Origin: JBGSPQ01 sp964346765
Lineage (GTDB): Bacteria; Patescibacteriota; Gracilibacteria; UBA1369
Assembly (NCBI GenBank): GCA_964346765.1
Contig: CAYFWB010000004.1
Coordinates: 62,001-126,000 of the forward strand
Reading direction: 5' to 3'
Length of the DNA: 64,000 nucleotides
In this document: positions 53,235 to 60,769 of the stretch, in pieces
How the letters are laid out: the number at the start of each line of letters is the position of its first letter
How positions within the stretch are numbered: the first letter of the stretch is position 1
Made by a program: the position numbers and the translations under genes
Notes under the pieces: generated by a model
Seen by the model: the letters and a program-made list of their open reading frames with translations, nothing else
Told to the model about the DNA's origin: nothing
Database searches by the model: none

Positions 53235-53602
53235 TCAAGCATGCGAATGGTGCGCTGGCGGACGAGTGGGCGGTAGGGGTGAGGTTTTACCAAGTGCCAG
53301 GTCGCGGAGGAAACCGGAGATGGATGTGTATATCCTTTTTTAAGCGCTATTTTTTTGATTCGTTTTTTGTCTTTTGATGTTACGCGAAAGCGGATTTCTT
53401 CGCTTTGTTGTTCGTTGTATTTTTTTTCTGCAAGGATTAAGTTGGGCAGGTCGTTTAAAAGACCCGGGCTGTTTTCATTTAGAAATTCCTGGTCTATTTT
53501 TGCCGCTTCGCATTTTACTTTAGTTGCTTTTTTCCCGTAGTTGTGAAGTGTGTAAAAATATTTTTTATTGTTGAGTGTAATGTAGTGTTTAAGTGGAGTC
53601 AT
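53235..53602 (-). pseudogene. Frameshifted ribbon-helix-helix (MobC-like) protein
   Basis: The frame from ATG 53602 encodes IRFRVTSKDKKRIKKIALKK, the beta-strand and first helix of a ribbon-helix-helix protein, and then turns to nonsense. Reading resumes in another frame as YTSISGFLRDLALGK, the expected second helix, and ends at TGA 53235-53237. Removing one dinucleotide from the ACAC run near 53325-53329 restores a single frame. Such proteins assist relaxases in plasmid mobilisation, so this is a decayed trace of a mobile element. The frame as it stands continues to 53183. Confidence 0.75.
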
Positions 53603-53653
53603 TTTCGTTTATTATAGTGTTAATTCGTTTTGCAATCATTTTTTGTCATTTCT

Positions 53654-53833
53654 TTATTTTATTGCACTGTTTAGCCATTTCAGTTTGGCTTTGGTGCTGA
53701 TGTTTTTCCAGCGGTAATAGTAAATGCCGTTTTCCGGAATGATGTCCATGAAAAGCACGCTGGCCGGGAACTTGTTTAAGGCGGGCCGGTCTTTTATGTT
53801 AAGCGGTTTTGGAATGTTGTCGATTGCTTTGAT
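53654..53833 (-). pseudogene. Start-less remnant of an unknown gene
   Basis: About 60 codons are open on the minus strand, from just after a TAA near 53834 to TAA 53654-53656, with coding-like composition (IIPENGIYYYRWKNI, KAKLKWLN). No plausible start precedes it apart from an internal ATG, and the product was not recognised. It follows the broken mob-like gene region and may be another fragment of the same decayed element. Confidence 0.35.
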
Positions 53834-54107
53834 CCTTTATATACATAGATAAGAAAGTTAAGTGATATTAACCTTCAGAGGGAATTTGTTTTGCGCGGTG
53901 GGGTTGATTGTGTGTCGCGCGCGGTTACATCATTTGGTTTTAGCATCAGTGCCCTTAAGGGCAGGTTGCTGGCGGGTCATTGATCCAAATCTTTCGCAGT
54001 CTTCCGATGAAAGTGGAGGCTAAGGTAGCAAGGGGGGGATTTTAGTATTGTGTTTTGTTTTGCAGGCGTTGTAAGTTGTAATATGTAGTTTTTTTTTTAT
54101 ACTTACC
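53834..54107. other. GC-richer structured spacer before cas12a
   Basis: No gene was found. It contains the palindrome TGCCCTTAAGGGCA (53950-53963) and a CTTTC/GAAAG pairing shortly after, with a base composition less AT-rich than the flanking genes. The last 60 nt before cas12a are AT-rich, with a T10 tract just ahead of the ATG. No anti-repeat to the CRISPR repeat was seen, as expected for a system that needs no tracrRNA. Confidence 0.45.
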
Positions 54108-57100
54108 ATGAAAAAATCTATTTTTGATCAGTTTGTAAATCAGTATGCTCTTTCTAAAACGTTGCGGTTTGAATTGAAGCCGGTGGGGGAGACGGGGAGG
54201 ATGCTTGAGGAGGCGAAGGTTTTTGCTAAAGATGAAACAATCAAGAAAAAATATGAGGCAACCAAGCCTTTTTTTAATAAATTGCATCGTGAATTTGTAG
54301 AGGAGGCTTTAAATGAGGTGGAATTAGCTGGTTTGCCTGAATATTTTGAAATATTTAAATATTGGAAAAGGTATAAAAAGAAGTTTGAAAAGGATTTGCA
54401 GAAGAAAGAAAAAGAATTGCGGAAATCAGTTGTAGGTTTTTTTAATGCACAGGCAAAGGAATGGGCGAAAAAATATGAAACTTTGGGTGTGAAGAAAAAA
54501 GATGTGGGACTTTTATTTGAAGAAAATGTTTTTGCTATATTGAAGGAAAGGTACGGAAATGAGGAGGGATCACAAATTGTTGATGAAAGTACAGGAAAAG
54601 ATGTTTCGATATTTGATAGTTGGAAGGGCTTTACAGGGTATTTTATTAAATTCCAGGAAACTCGTAAGAATTTTTATAAGGATGATGGCACGGCTACTGC
54701 TTTGGCTACAAGGATTATTGATCAAAATTTGAAGCGTTTTTGTGATAATTTACTAATATTTGAAAGTATTAGAGATAAAATTGATTTTTCAGAGGTAGAA
54801 CAAACTATGGGAAACTCTATTGATAAGGTTTTTTCAGTAATTTTTTATAGTTCCTGTTTACTTCAGGAAGGAATTGATTTTTATAATTGTGTTTTAGGTG
54901 GGGAGACTCTGCCAAATGGTGAAAAGAGACAGGGAATAAATGAGCTTATTAATCTCTATAGGCAAAAAACTAGTGAGAAAGTACCTTTTTTAAAGTTGCT
55001 TGATAAGCAGATTTTGAGTGAAAAAGAGAAGTTTATGGATGAAATTGAAAATGATGAGGCTCTCTTGGATACTCTTAAAATATTTAGAAAATCGGCTGAA
55101 GAAAAAACCACTTTGTTAAAAAATATTTTTGGTGATTTTGTTATGAATCAGGGTAAGTATGATTTAGCGCAGATTTATATTTCCAGAGAATCTTTAAATA
55201 CTATTTCACGGAAATGGACCAGTGAAACAGATATATTTGAGGATTCATTATATGAAGTGTTAAAGAAATCAAAAATAGTTTCTGCCTCTGTAAAAAAGAA
55301 AGATGGAGGGTACGCTTTCCCTGAGTTTATTGCGCTTATTTATGTGAAAAGTGCTCTTGAACAAATTCCTACTGAAAAATTTTGGAAGGAGCGATATTAT
55401 AAAAATATTGGAGATGTTTTGAATAAAGGGTTTTTGAATGGTAAGGAAGGTGTCTGGTTACAATTTTTATTGATTTTTGATTTTGAATTTAATTCTCTTT
55501 TTGAAAGAGAAATAATTGATGAAAATGGAGACAAGAAAGTGGCCGGATATAATTTGTTTGCCAAGGGTTTTGATGATCTTTTGAATAACTTTAAATATGA
55601 TCAAAAAGCTAAGGTTGTTATTAAGGATTTTGCAGATGAGGTTTTACATATTTATCAGATGGGAAAATATTTTGCTATTGAAAAGAAACGTTCTTGGTTG
55701 GCTGATTATGATATTGATTCATTTTATACTGATCCTGAAAAAGGTTATTTGAAGTTTTATGAAAATGCGTATGAAGAGATTATTCAAGTTTATAATAAAT
55801 TGCGAAATTACCTAACGAAGAAACCTTATAGTGAGGATAAATGGAAACTTAATTTTGAGAATCCAACTTTAGCTGATGGGTGGGACAAAAATAAAGAAGC
55901 TGATAATTCTACAGTTATTTTGAAAAAGGATGGTCGCTATTATTTAGGGTTGATGGCTCGCGGGCGAAATAAACTTTTTGATGATAGAAATTTACCAAAA
56001 ATTTTGGAGGGCGTTGAGAATGGGAAATATGAGAAAGTTGTATATAAGTATTTTCCGGATCAGGCAAAAATGTTTCCAAAAGTTTGTTTTTCAACTAAAG
56101 GTTTGGAGTTTTTCCAACCTTCGGAGGAAGTCATTACTATTTACAAAAATTCTGAATTCAAAAAAGGGTATACTTTTAATGTAAGGAGTATGCAGAGGCT
56201 TATTGATTTTTATAAAGATTGTCTTGTTAGATATGAGGGGTGGCAATGTTATGATTTTAGAAATTTGAGAAAGACAGAAGATTATCGGAAGAATATTGAA
56301 GAGTTTTTCAGCGATGTTGCTATGGATGGGTATAAAATATCCTTTCAGGATGTCTCGGAAAGTTATATTAAAGAGAAAAATCAGAATGGGGATTTATATT
56401 TATTTGAGATAAAAAATAAAGATTGGAATGAAGGCGCAAATGGAAAGAAAAATTTGCACACTATATATTTTGAATCTCTTTTTTCGGCTGATAATATTGC
56501 CATGAATTTTCCCGTTAAGTTGAATGGACAAGCGGAAATTTTTTATCGGCCAAGAACAGAGGGGCTGGAGAAAGAAAGGATAATCACTAAAAAGGGTAAT
56601 GTTTTGGAAAAAGGAGATAAAGCTTTTCATAAAAGAAGGTATACGGAAAACAAAGTTTTTTTTCATGTTCCGATTACACTTAATCGAACAAAAAAAAATC
56701 CATTTCAATTTAATGCAAAAATTAATGATTTTTTGGCTAAAAATTCTGATATAAATGTTATTGGGGTCGATCGTGGGGAGAAGCAATTAGCATATTTTTC
56801 TGTTATTTCACAGAGAGGCAAAATTTTGGATAGGGGTAGTTTAAATGTGATAAATGGAGTTAATTATGCAGAGAAATTAGAAGAAAAAGCTAGAGGGCGT
56901 GAGCAGGCGCGTAAGGATTGGCAGCAGATTGAAGGTATTAAAGATTTAAAGAAGGGATATATTTCTCAGGTAGTTAGAAAGCTAGCCGATTTAGCAATTC
57001 AGTATAATGCGATTATTGTTTTTGAAGATTTGAACATGCGGTTTAAGCAGATTCGTGGAGGTATTGAAAAAAGTGTTTATCAGCAGTTGGAGAAGGCTTT

Positions 57101-57953
57101 GATTGATAAATTAACTTTTTTGGTTGAAAAGGAAGAAAAAGATGTAGAAAAGGCAGGTCATTTGTTAAAAGCTTACCAGCTTGCTGCTCCGTTTGAGACT
57201 TTTCAGAAAATGGGTAAACAAACGGGGATTGTTTTTTATACACAGGCTGCATATACTTCACGAATTGATCCTGTTACAGGTTGGCGGCCTCACTTGTATT
57301 TGAAATATTCCAGTGCGGAGAAGGCAAAGGCGGATTTATTAAAATTTAAAAAGATAAAGTTTGTGGATGGCCGGTTTGAGTTTACTTATGATATTAAGAG
57401 TTTTCGTGAACAAAAGGAACATCCAAAGGCGACTGTCTGGACGGTGTGTTCTTGCGTGGAGAGATTTCGTTGGAATAGATATTTAAATAGCAATAAAGGT
57501 GGTTATGACCATTACAGTGATGTGACGAAGTTCTTGGTAGAGCTTTTTCAAGAGTATGGGATTGATTTTGAAAGAGGGGATATTGTCGGGCAAATTGAGG
57601 TTTTGGAAACGAAGGGAAATGAAAAATTTTTTAAGAATTTCGTTTTTTTCTTTAATTTGATTTGTCAGATAAGAAATACTAATGCGTCGGAGTTGGCAAA
57701 AAAAGATGGAAAAGATGATTTTATTCTTTCACCGGTGGAACCGTTTTTTGATAGCAGAAATTCGGAGAAGTTTGGGGAGGATTTGCCAAAAAATGGGGAT
57801 GATAATGGGGCATTTAATATTGCGAGGAAAGGGCTTGTTATTATGGATAAAATTACAAAATTTGCAGATGAGAATGGTGGGTGCGAGAAGATGAAGTGGG
57901 GAGATTTGTATGTTTCTAATGTGGAGTGGGATAATTTTGTAGCTAATAAATGA
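54108..57953 (+). CDS. cas12a: CRISPR effector nuclease Cas12a (Cpf1), type V-A
   Basis: A 1281-residue single-protein effector that processes its own crRNA and cuts DNA with one RuvC site. The N-terminus YALSKTLRFELKPVGET is the Cas12a hallmark. RuvC-I is VIGVDRGEK (Asp888), the bridge helix follows, RuvC-II is IVFEDLNMRFKQ (Glu973) and RuvC-III is GDDNGAFNIARKG (Asp1231). The Nuc-domain arginine is R1189 in QIRNTN. Thus the catalytic set is complete. In the WED domain the crRNA-processing loop is short, and the usual His-Pro-Ala segment is absent, while HKRRYTENK retains a lysine (Lys842). Visibly more AT-rich than the ribosomal genes. No Shine-Dalgarno precedes the ATG. Confidence 0.98.
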   Translation: MKKSIFDQFVNQYALSKTLRFELKPVGETGRMLEEAKVFAKDETIKKKYEATKPFFNKLHREFVEEALNEVELAGLPEYFEIFKYWKRYKKKFEKDLQKKEKELRKSVVGFFNAQAKEWAKKYETLGVKKKDVGLLFEENVFAILKERYGNEEGSQIVDESTGKDVSIFDSWKGFTGYFIKFQETRKNFYKDDGTATALATRIIDQNLKRFCDNLLIFESIRDKIDFSEVEQTMGNSIDKVFSVIFYSSCLLQEGIDFYNCVLGGETLPNGEKRQGINELINLYRQKTSEKVPFLKLLDKQILSEKEKFMDEIENDEALLDTLKIFRKSAEEKTTLLKNIFGDFVMNQGKYDLAQIYISRESLNTISRKWTSETDIFEDSLYEVLKKSKIVSASVKKKDGGYAFPEFIALIYVKSALEQIPTEKFWKERYYKNIGDVLNKGFLNGKEGVWLQFLLIFDFEFNSLFEREIIDENGDKKVAGYNLFAKGFDDLLNNFKYDQKAKVVIKDFADEVLHIYQMGKYFAIEKKRSWLADYDIDSFYTDPEKGYLKFYENAYEEIIQVYNKLRNYLTKKPYSEDKWKLNFENPTLADGWDKNKEADNSTVILKKDGRYYLGLMARGRNKLFDDRNLPKILEGVENGKYEKVVYKYFPDQAKMFPKVCFSTKGLEFFQPSEEVITIYKNSEFKKGYTFNVRSMQRLIDFYKDCLVRYEGWQCYDFRNLRKTEDYRKNIEEFFSDVAMDGYKISFQDVSESYIKEKNQNGDLYLFEIKNKDWNEGANGKKNLHTIYFESLFSADNIAMNFPVKLNGQAEIFYRPRTEGLEKERIITKKGNVLEKGDKAFHKRRYTENKVFFHVPITLNRTKKNPFQFNAKINDFLAKNSDINVIGVDRGEKQLAYFSVISQRGKILDRGSLNVINGVNYAEKLEEKARGREQARKDWQQIEGIKDLKKGYISQVVRKLADLAIQYNAIIVFEDLNMRFKQIRGGIEKSVYQQLEKALIDKLTFLVEKEEKDVEKAGHLLKAYQLAAPFETFQKMGKQTGIVFYTQAAYTSRIDPVTGWRPHLYLKYSSAEKAKADLLKFKKIKFVDGRFEFTYDIKSFREQKEHPKATVWTVCSCVERFRWNRYLNSNKGGYDHYSDVTKFLVELFQEYGIDFERGDIVGQIEVLETKGNEKFFKNFVFFFNLICQIRNTNASELAKKDGKDDFILSPVEPFFDSRNSEKFGEDLPKNGDDNGAFNIARKGLVIMDKITKFADENGGCEKMKWGDLYVSNVEWDNFVANK

Positions 57954-57982
57954 CAAATCCCAAGCAGCCCTCCACAAATTTC

Positions 57983-58021
57983 AAAAAAAGGGGTAAAATA
58001 ATAAGGTTTACCTCTTTTTTT
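57983..58021 (+). terminator. Terminator between cas12a and cas4
   Basis: A-rich arm 57983-57997 and T-rich arm 58007-58021 form a 15-bp stem with a single G.U pair and a 9-nt loop, the 3' arm ending in T7. It can act in both directions. It lies 30 nt after the cas12a stop and 8 nt before the cas4 start, so the effector may be transcribed apart from the adaptation genes. Confidence 0.7.
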
Positions 58022-58028
58022 AAACCTA

Positions 58029-58574
58029 GTGGAAGATTATATCCAAATCTCAAAGCTCAACGATTTTATTTTTTGTCCGAAGTCGATTTACTTTCATGGG
58101 ATTTACGAAAGTTTCAGTGAAAAAACTTATCACGATATTCCTCAAACTGTCGGGAAAATTAGGCATGAGAATGTTGATAAGGGGCAGTACTCTTCATTGA
58201 AAAGATACAAGCAAGGGATGAGTGTTTTTAGTGATGAATATGGTTTGTGCGGTAAGATAGATGTTTATGATTATCAGAAAAAAGCTTTAATTGAACGAAA
58301 ATATCGTATTAAGAAGATCTATCAGGGGTATATTTATCAGCTTTGGGCACAATATTTGTGTTTGAATGAGATGGGGTATGAGGTGAAAATGTTAATGTTT
58401 CATTCTTTGGCTAATAATAAGCGGTATAAGGTTGATTTGCCGAATAGAAAAGATTTGGCAAAATTTTTGGTTTTTATTGATGATTTTAAGAGGTTCGATA
58501 TTTTTACGGCTGATTACAAGCAGAATCCGCAGAAATGCGCAACGTGTATTTATAAAGATTTATGTCATAACTAA
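58029..58574 (+). CDS. cas4: CRISPR-associated exonuclease Cas4
   Basis: A 181-residue RecB-like nuclease with a [4Fe-4S] cluster. Cys16 (FCPKSIY) and Cys170, Cys173, Cys179 (CATCIYKDLC) are the cluster ligands. Asp78 (GKID), Glu89 and Lys91 (IERK) form the nuclease site, followed by a QGYIYQLWAQY helix. Cas4 trims prespacers and selects the PAM during spacer acquisition. The start is GTG 58029, close behind the terminator; the stop is 1 nt before the cas1 ATG. Confidence 0.93.
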   Translation: MEDYIQISKLNDFIFCPKSIYFHGIYESFSEKTYHDIPQTVGKIRHENVDKGQYSSLKRYKQGMSVFSDEYGLCGKIDVYDYQKKALIERKYRIKKIYQGYIYQLWAQYLCLNEMGYEVKMLMFHSLANNKRYKVDLPNRKDLAKFLVFIDDFKRFDIFTADYKQNPQKCATCIYKDLCHN

Positions 58575-58575
58575 T

Positions 58576-59544
58576 ATGCTTCAACTATCAGACTTTAAGG
58601 AAAAACAGATTGTCTTTATTCGAGCCACCAGGCAAAAGGTTAACTCTTTGCGTTTTAAAAATGATAATTTGGTGTTTAGTGTTGATGATAAGGTTGAAAA
58701 TCAGGTTTCCTGTCATAAGGTTATGGCGATTTTTATTGTCGGGGATATGTCGGTTACTACTGTTTTGATTCGTAAGGCGCTTAAGCATGGTATTTCTATC
58801 TTCTTCTTATCTTATAACTTGCGGCTTTATGCTGCTGTTAACGCAATTGCCGAGGGAAATACTCTTTTGCGTTATAATCAGTATCATTTTGAAAAAGAGC
58901 TGGAGTTTTCAAAGAAACTCATCAAAAACAAAGTGCTTAATCAGCTTACTTTGATCAAAGAAATTACTCCTGCTTTTTTTCAAGGGACTACCAGGATAAA
59001 GGAGTATAAAAAAATGGAGGCTAAAATTGACAGTGCGGTTTCTTTAGATGAAATTTTGGGAATGGAGGGCTCTTTTGCGAAAAAATATTTTCAGTTAGTA
59101 TTTGCCGAGGCTGGCTGGTATCGGAGAATGCCGCGTACTAAAGTGGATATTACGAACTTATTAATGGATATCGGTTATACGATGATTTTCAATTATGTTG
59201 ATGCACTTTTGAAGTTGCATGGATTTGATACATACAAGGGAATTTATCATCAGCTTTTTTATCAACGTAAGTCATTGACTTGCGACCTGGTTGAACCATT
59301 CAGGGTGATTATTGATAAATCTATAATTAAAGCATATCGTCTTAAACAGGTTAATCCGAAAGATTTCAAGAAGTTGGGTGAAGGATTTGCCTTAAAATAT
59401 TCTGAAAGCAAGAAGTATGCTCGATTTTTTTTGGAAGCCATTATGGCTAACAAGGAAGACGTATTTATTTATGTTAAAAAACATTACTTTTGTGTTTTGA
59501 ATAAAAAAAATGATTTTCCACTTTTTAAATATAAAAAGAAATGA
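58576..59544 (+). CDS. cas1: CRISPR integrase Cas1
   Basis: Integrates new spacers into the array with Cas2. From ATG 58576 it has 322 residues; the frame is open upstream but that part is a shadow of cas4. The metal ligands are Glu164 (GMEGSFAK), His225 (GIYHQLF) and Glu240 (CDLVEPFR). ATG follows the cas4 stop by 1 nt and the end overlaps cas2 by 4 nt, so cas4, cas1 and cas2 are likely co-translated. Confidence 0.96.
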   Translation: MLQLSDFKEKQIVFIRATRQKVNSLRFKNDNLVFSVDDKVENQVSCHKVMAIFIVGDMSVTTVLIRKALKHGISIFFLSYNLRLYAAVNAIAEGNTLLRYNQYHFEKELEFSKKLIKNKVLNQLTLIKEITPAFFQGTTRIKEYKKMEAKIDSAVSLDEILGMEGSFAKKYFQLVFAEAGWYRRMPRTKVDITNLLMDIGYTMIFNYVDALLKLHGFDTYKGIYHQLFYQRKSLTCDLVEPFRVIIDKSIIKAYRLKQVNPKDFKKLGEGFALKYSESKKYARFFLEAIMANKEDVFIYVKKHYFCVLNKKNDFPLFKYKKK

Positions 59545-59822
59545 TTATTGTCGCATATGATTTTCGGAATGATAAGAAGCGAGCCAAATTCGCGAAATTT
59601 TTGAGCAAATATGGTCATAGGATACAGTATTCCGTGTTTAAGCTGGATAATAGTAAGCGTATTTTAAATAATGTGATTAATGAGGTTGAACATAAATATA
59701 AAAAACATTTCAATTATTCGGATAATATACTAATATTTCAGCTGTGTGAGGGTTGTGAGAAGAAAATTAAGAGGTACGGTTTTGCCGCAAATGATGAGAT
59801 GGATATTGTGTTTATGGGTTAA
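59541..59822 (+). CDS. cas2: CRISPR-associated protein Cas2
   Basis: Dimeric ferredoxin-fold partner of Cas1. IIVAYDFRNDKKRAKFAKFL opens the protein with Asp7 at the conserved position, and RIQYSVFKLDNSK is the second strand region. Length 93. It overlaps cas1 by 4 nt (ATGA) and is the last gene before the leader of the array. Confidence 0.95.
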   Translation: MIIVAYDFRNDKKRAKFAKFLSKYGHRIQYSVFKLDNSKRILNNVINEVEHKYKKHFNYSDNILIFQLCEGCEKKIKRYGFAANDEMDIVFMG

Positions 59823-60000
59823 GAATGAGCTGTCCTTTAACAATTAAACTGTATAAAAAGTATAAATCTTGATGAAGATATTCAAAAAAATGGGTGAACC
59901 TGAGTCTTTATTTTTCTCAGGTGGCTATATAAAGCCAAAAAGTCGTAGCTACTTTAAGGGGCTATTTGTATCTTTGAGGCTTTATGTAGCGGTTTCTGCT
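59823..60000 (+). promoter_or_regulatory. CRISPR leader with a promoter candidate and three hairpins
   Basis: A -35 TTAACA (59838-59843), 18-nt spacer and -10 TATAAA (59862-59867) could start the pre-crRNA. Three small hairpins follow in a row: ACCTGAG/CTCAGGT (59898-59904, 59916-59922), GGCT/AGCC (59923-59926, 59933-59936) and an AAAGT/ACTTT stem right after. The first repeat begins at 60001. Leaders guide where new spacers enter; hairpins here may be part of the leader transcript or binding sites. Confidence 0.55.
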
Positions 60001-60551
60001 CTCGAATATCCCTATTAGATTTCTACTTTTGTAGATGGTCGCCGTGTTGGCTCATTATGTAATTTAATCTCGAATATCCCTATTAGATTTCTACTTTTGT
60101 AGATATTCAGATCATATCTTATACGATTCATCTCGAATATCCCTATTAGATTTCTACTTTTGTAGATCAAACCGATTAAATTACACCCATACGCTCGAAT
60201 ATCCCTATTAGATTTCTACTTTTGTAGATTTTATGTAGCTTGTTCCTCCAATCAACTCGAATATCCCTATTAGATTTCTACTTTTGTAGATAATCAGAGA
60301 ATGAGTTTAGCTGGATTTTCGCTCGAATATCCCTATTAGATTTCTACTTTTGTAGATACGGTCTAACCTGTCTATTTTGCACAAGGCTCGAATATCCCTA
60401 TTAGATTTCTACTTTTGTAGATTCGCGCCGAGTTTTGTTTTTAAATCACCATCTCGAATATCCCTATTAGATTTCTACTTTTGTAGATCGATATGTCAAA
60501 GAGCAAACATCTGAACTCGAATATCCCTATTAGATTTCTACTTTTGTAGAT
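60001..60551 (+). CRISPR. Type V-A CRISPR array, 9 repeats and 8 spacers
   Basis: Nine identical 36-nt repeats start at 60001, 60069, 60132, 60194, 60256, 60322, 60387, 60453 and 60516. Each ends in GATTTCTACTTTTGTAGAT, the Cas12a handle in which TCTAC pairs with GTAGA around a TTTT loop. Spacers are 32, 27, 26, 26, 30, 29, 30 and 27 nt. No repeat has decayed, not even the last, which suggests a young or active array. Transcription is inferred from the left because cas genes and leader lie there and the handle precedes each spacer in that sense. No spacer was seen to match elsewhere in the window. Confidence 0.98.
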
Positions 60552-60769
60552 GTAGATAGGTGATTTTTTAGTTTGATTTTTGATTTTGCTTCTTGCTTGA
60601 TCATTGATTATACAGGCCAAACTGGTTTTATTTATGAAGCATATTTCATTTATATAATTGCTCCTTTATGTATTTCTGTAAAAAAGACGGTCGATAATTT
60701 ATCTATGATTGCTTTAATAAAGCATTTTGAAAATACTCTGGGTGAGCTTGATGATATGAATTGATGAAT
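60552..60769. other. Interval between the array and ntpD
   Basis: AT-rich, 218 nt. A plus-strand frame (to TGA near 60762) ends in LSMIALIKHFENTLGELDDM, which looks coding-like but lacks a good start and was not recognised. It may be a gene remnant at the right edge of the island. No promoter or terminator is clear. Confidence 0.35.

Noticed and set aside
53834..54107. Possible tracrRNA for the CRISPR system
   Set aside because: No stretch complementary to the repeat was found, and Cas12a does not need a tracrRNA.
58432..58575. Upstream 48 codons of the cas1 reading frame
   Set aside because: They overlap the end of cas4 in another frame and do not resemble Cas1; the family N-terminus starts at ATG 58576.
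60573..60764. 63-residue plus-strand frame after the array as a gene
   Set aside because: Begins with TTG, no recognised homology and no upstream signal; recorded only as a possible remnant.
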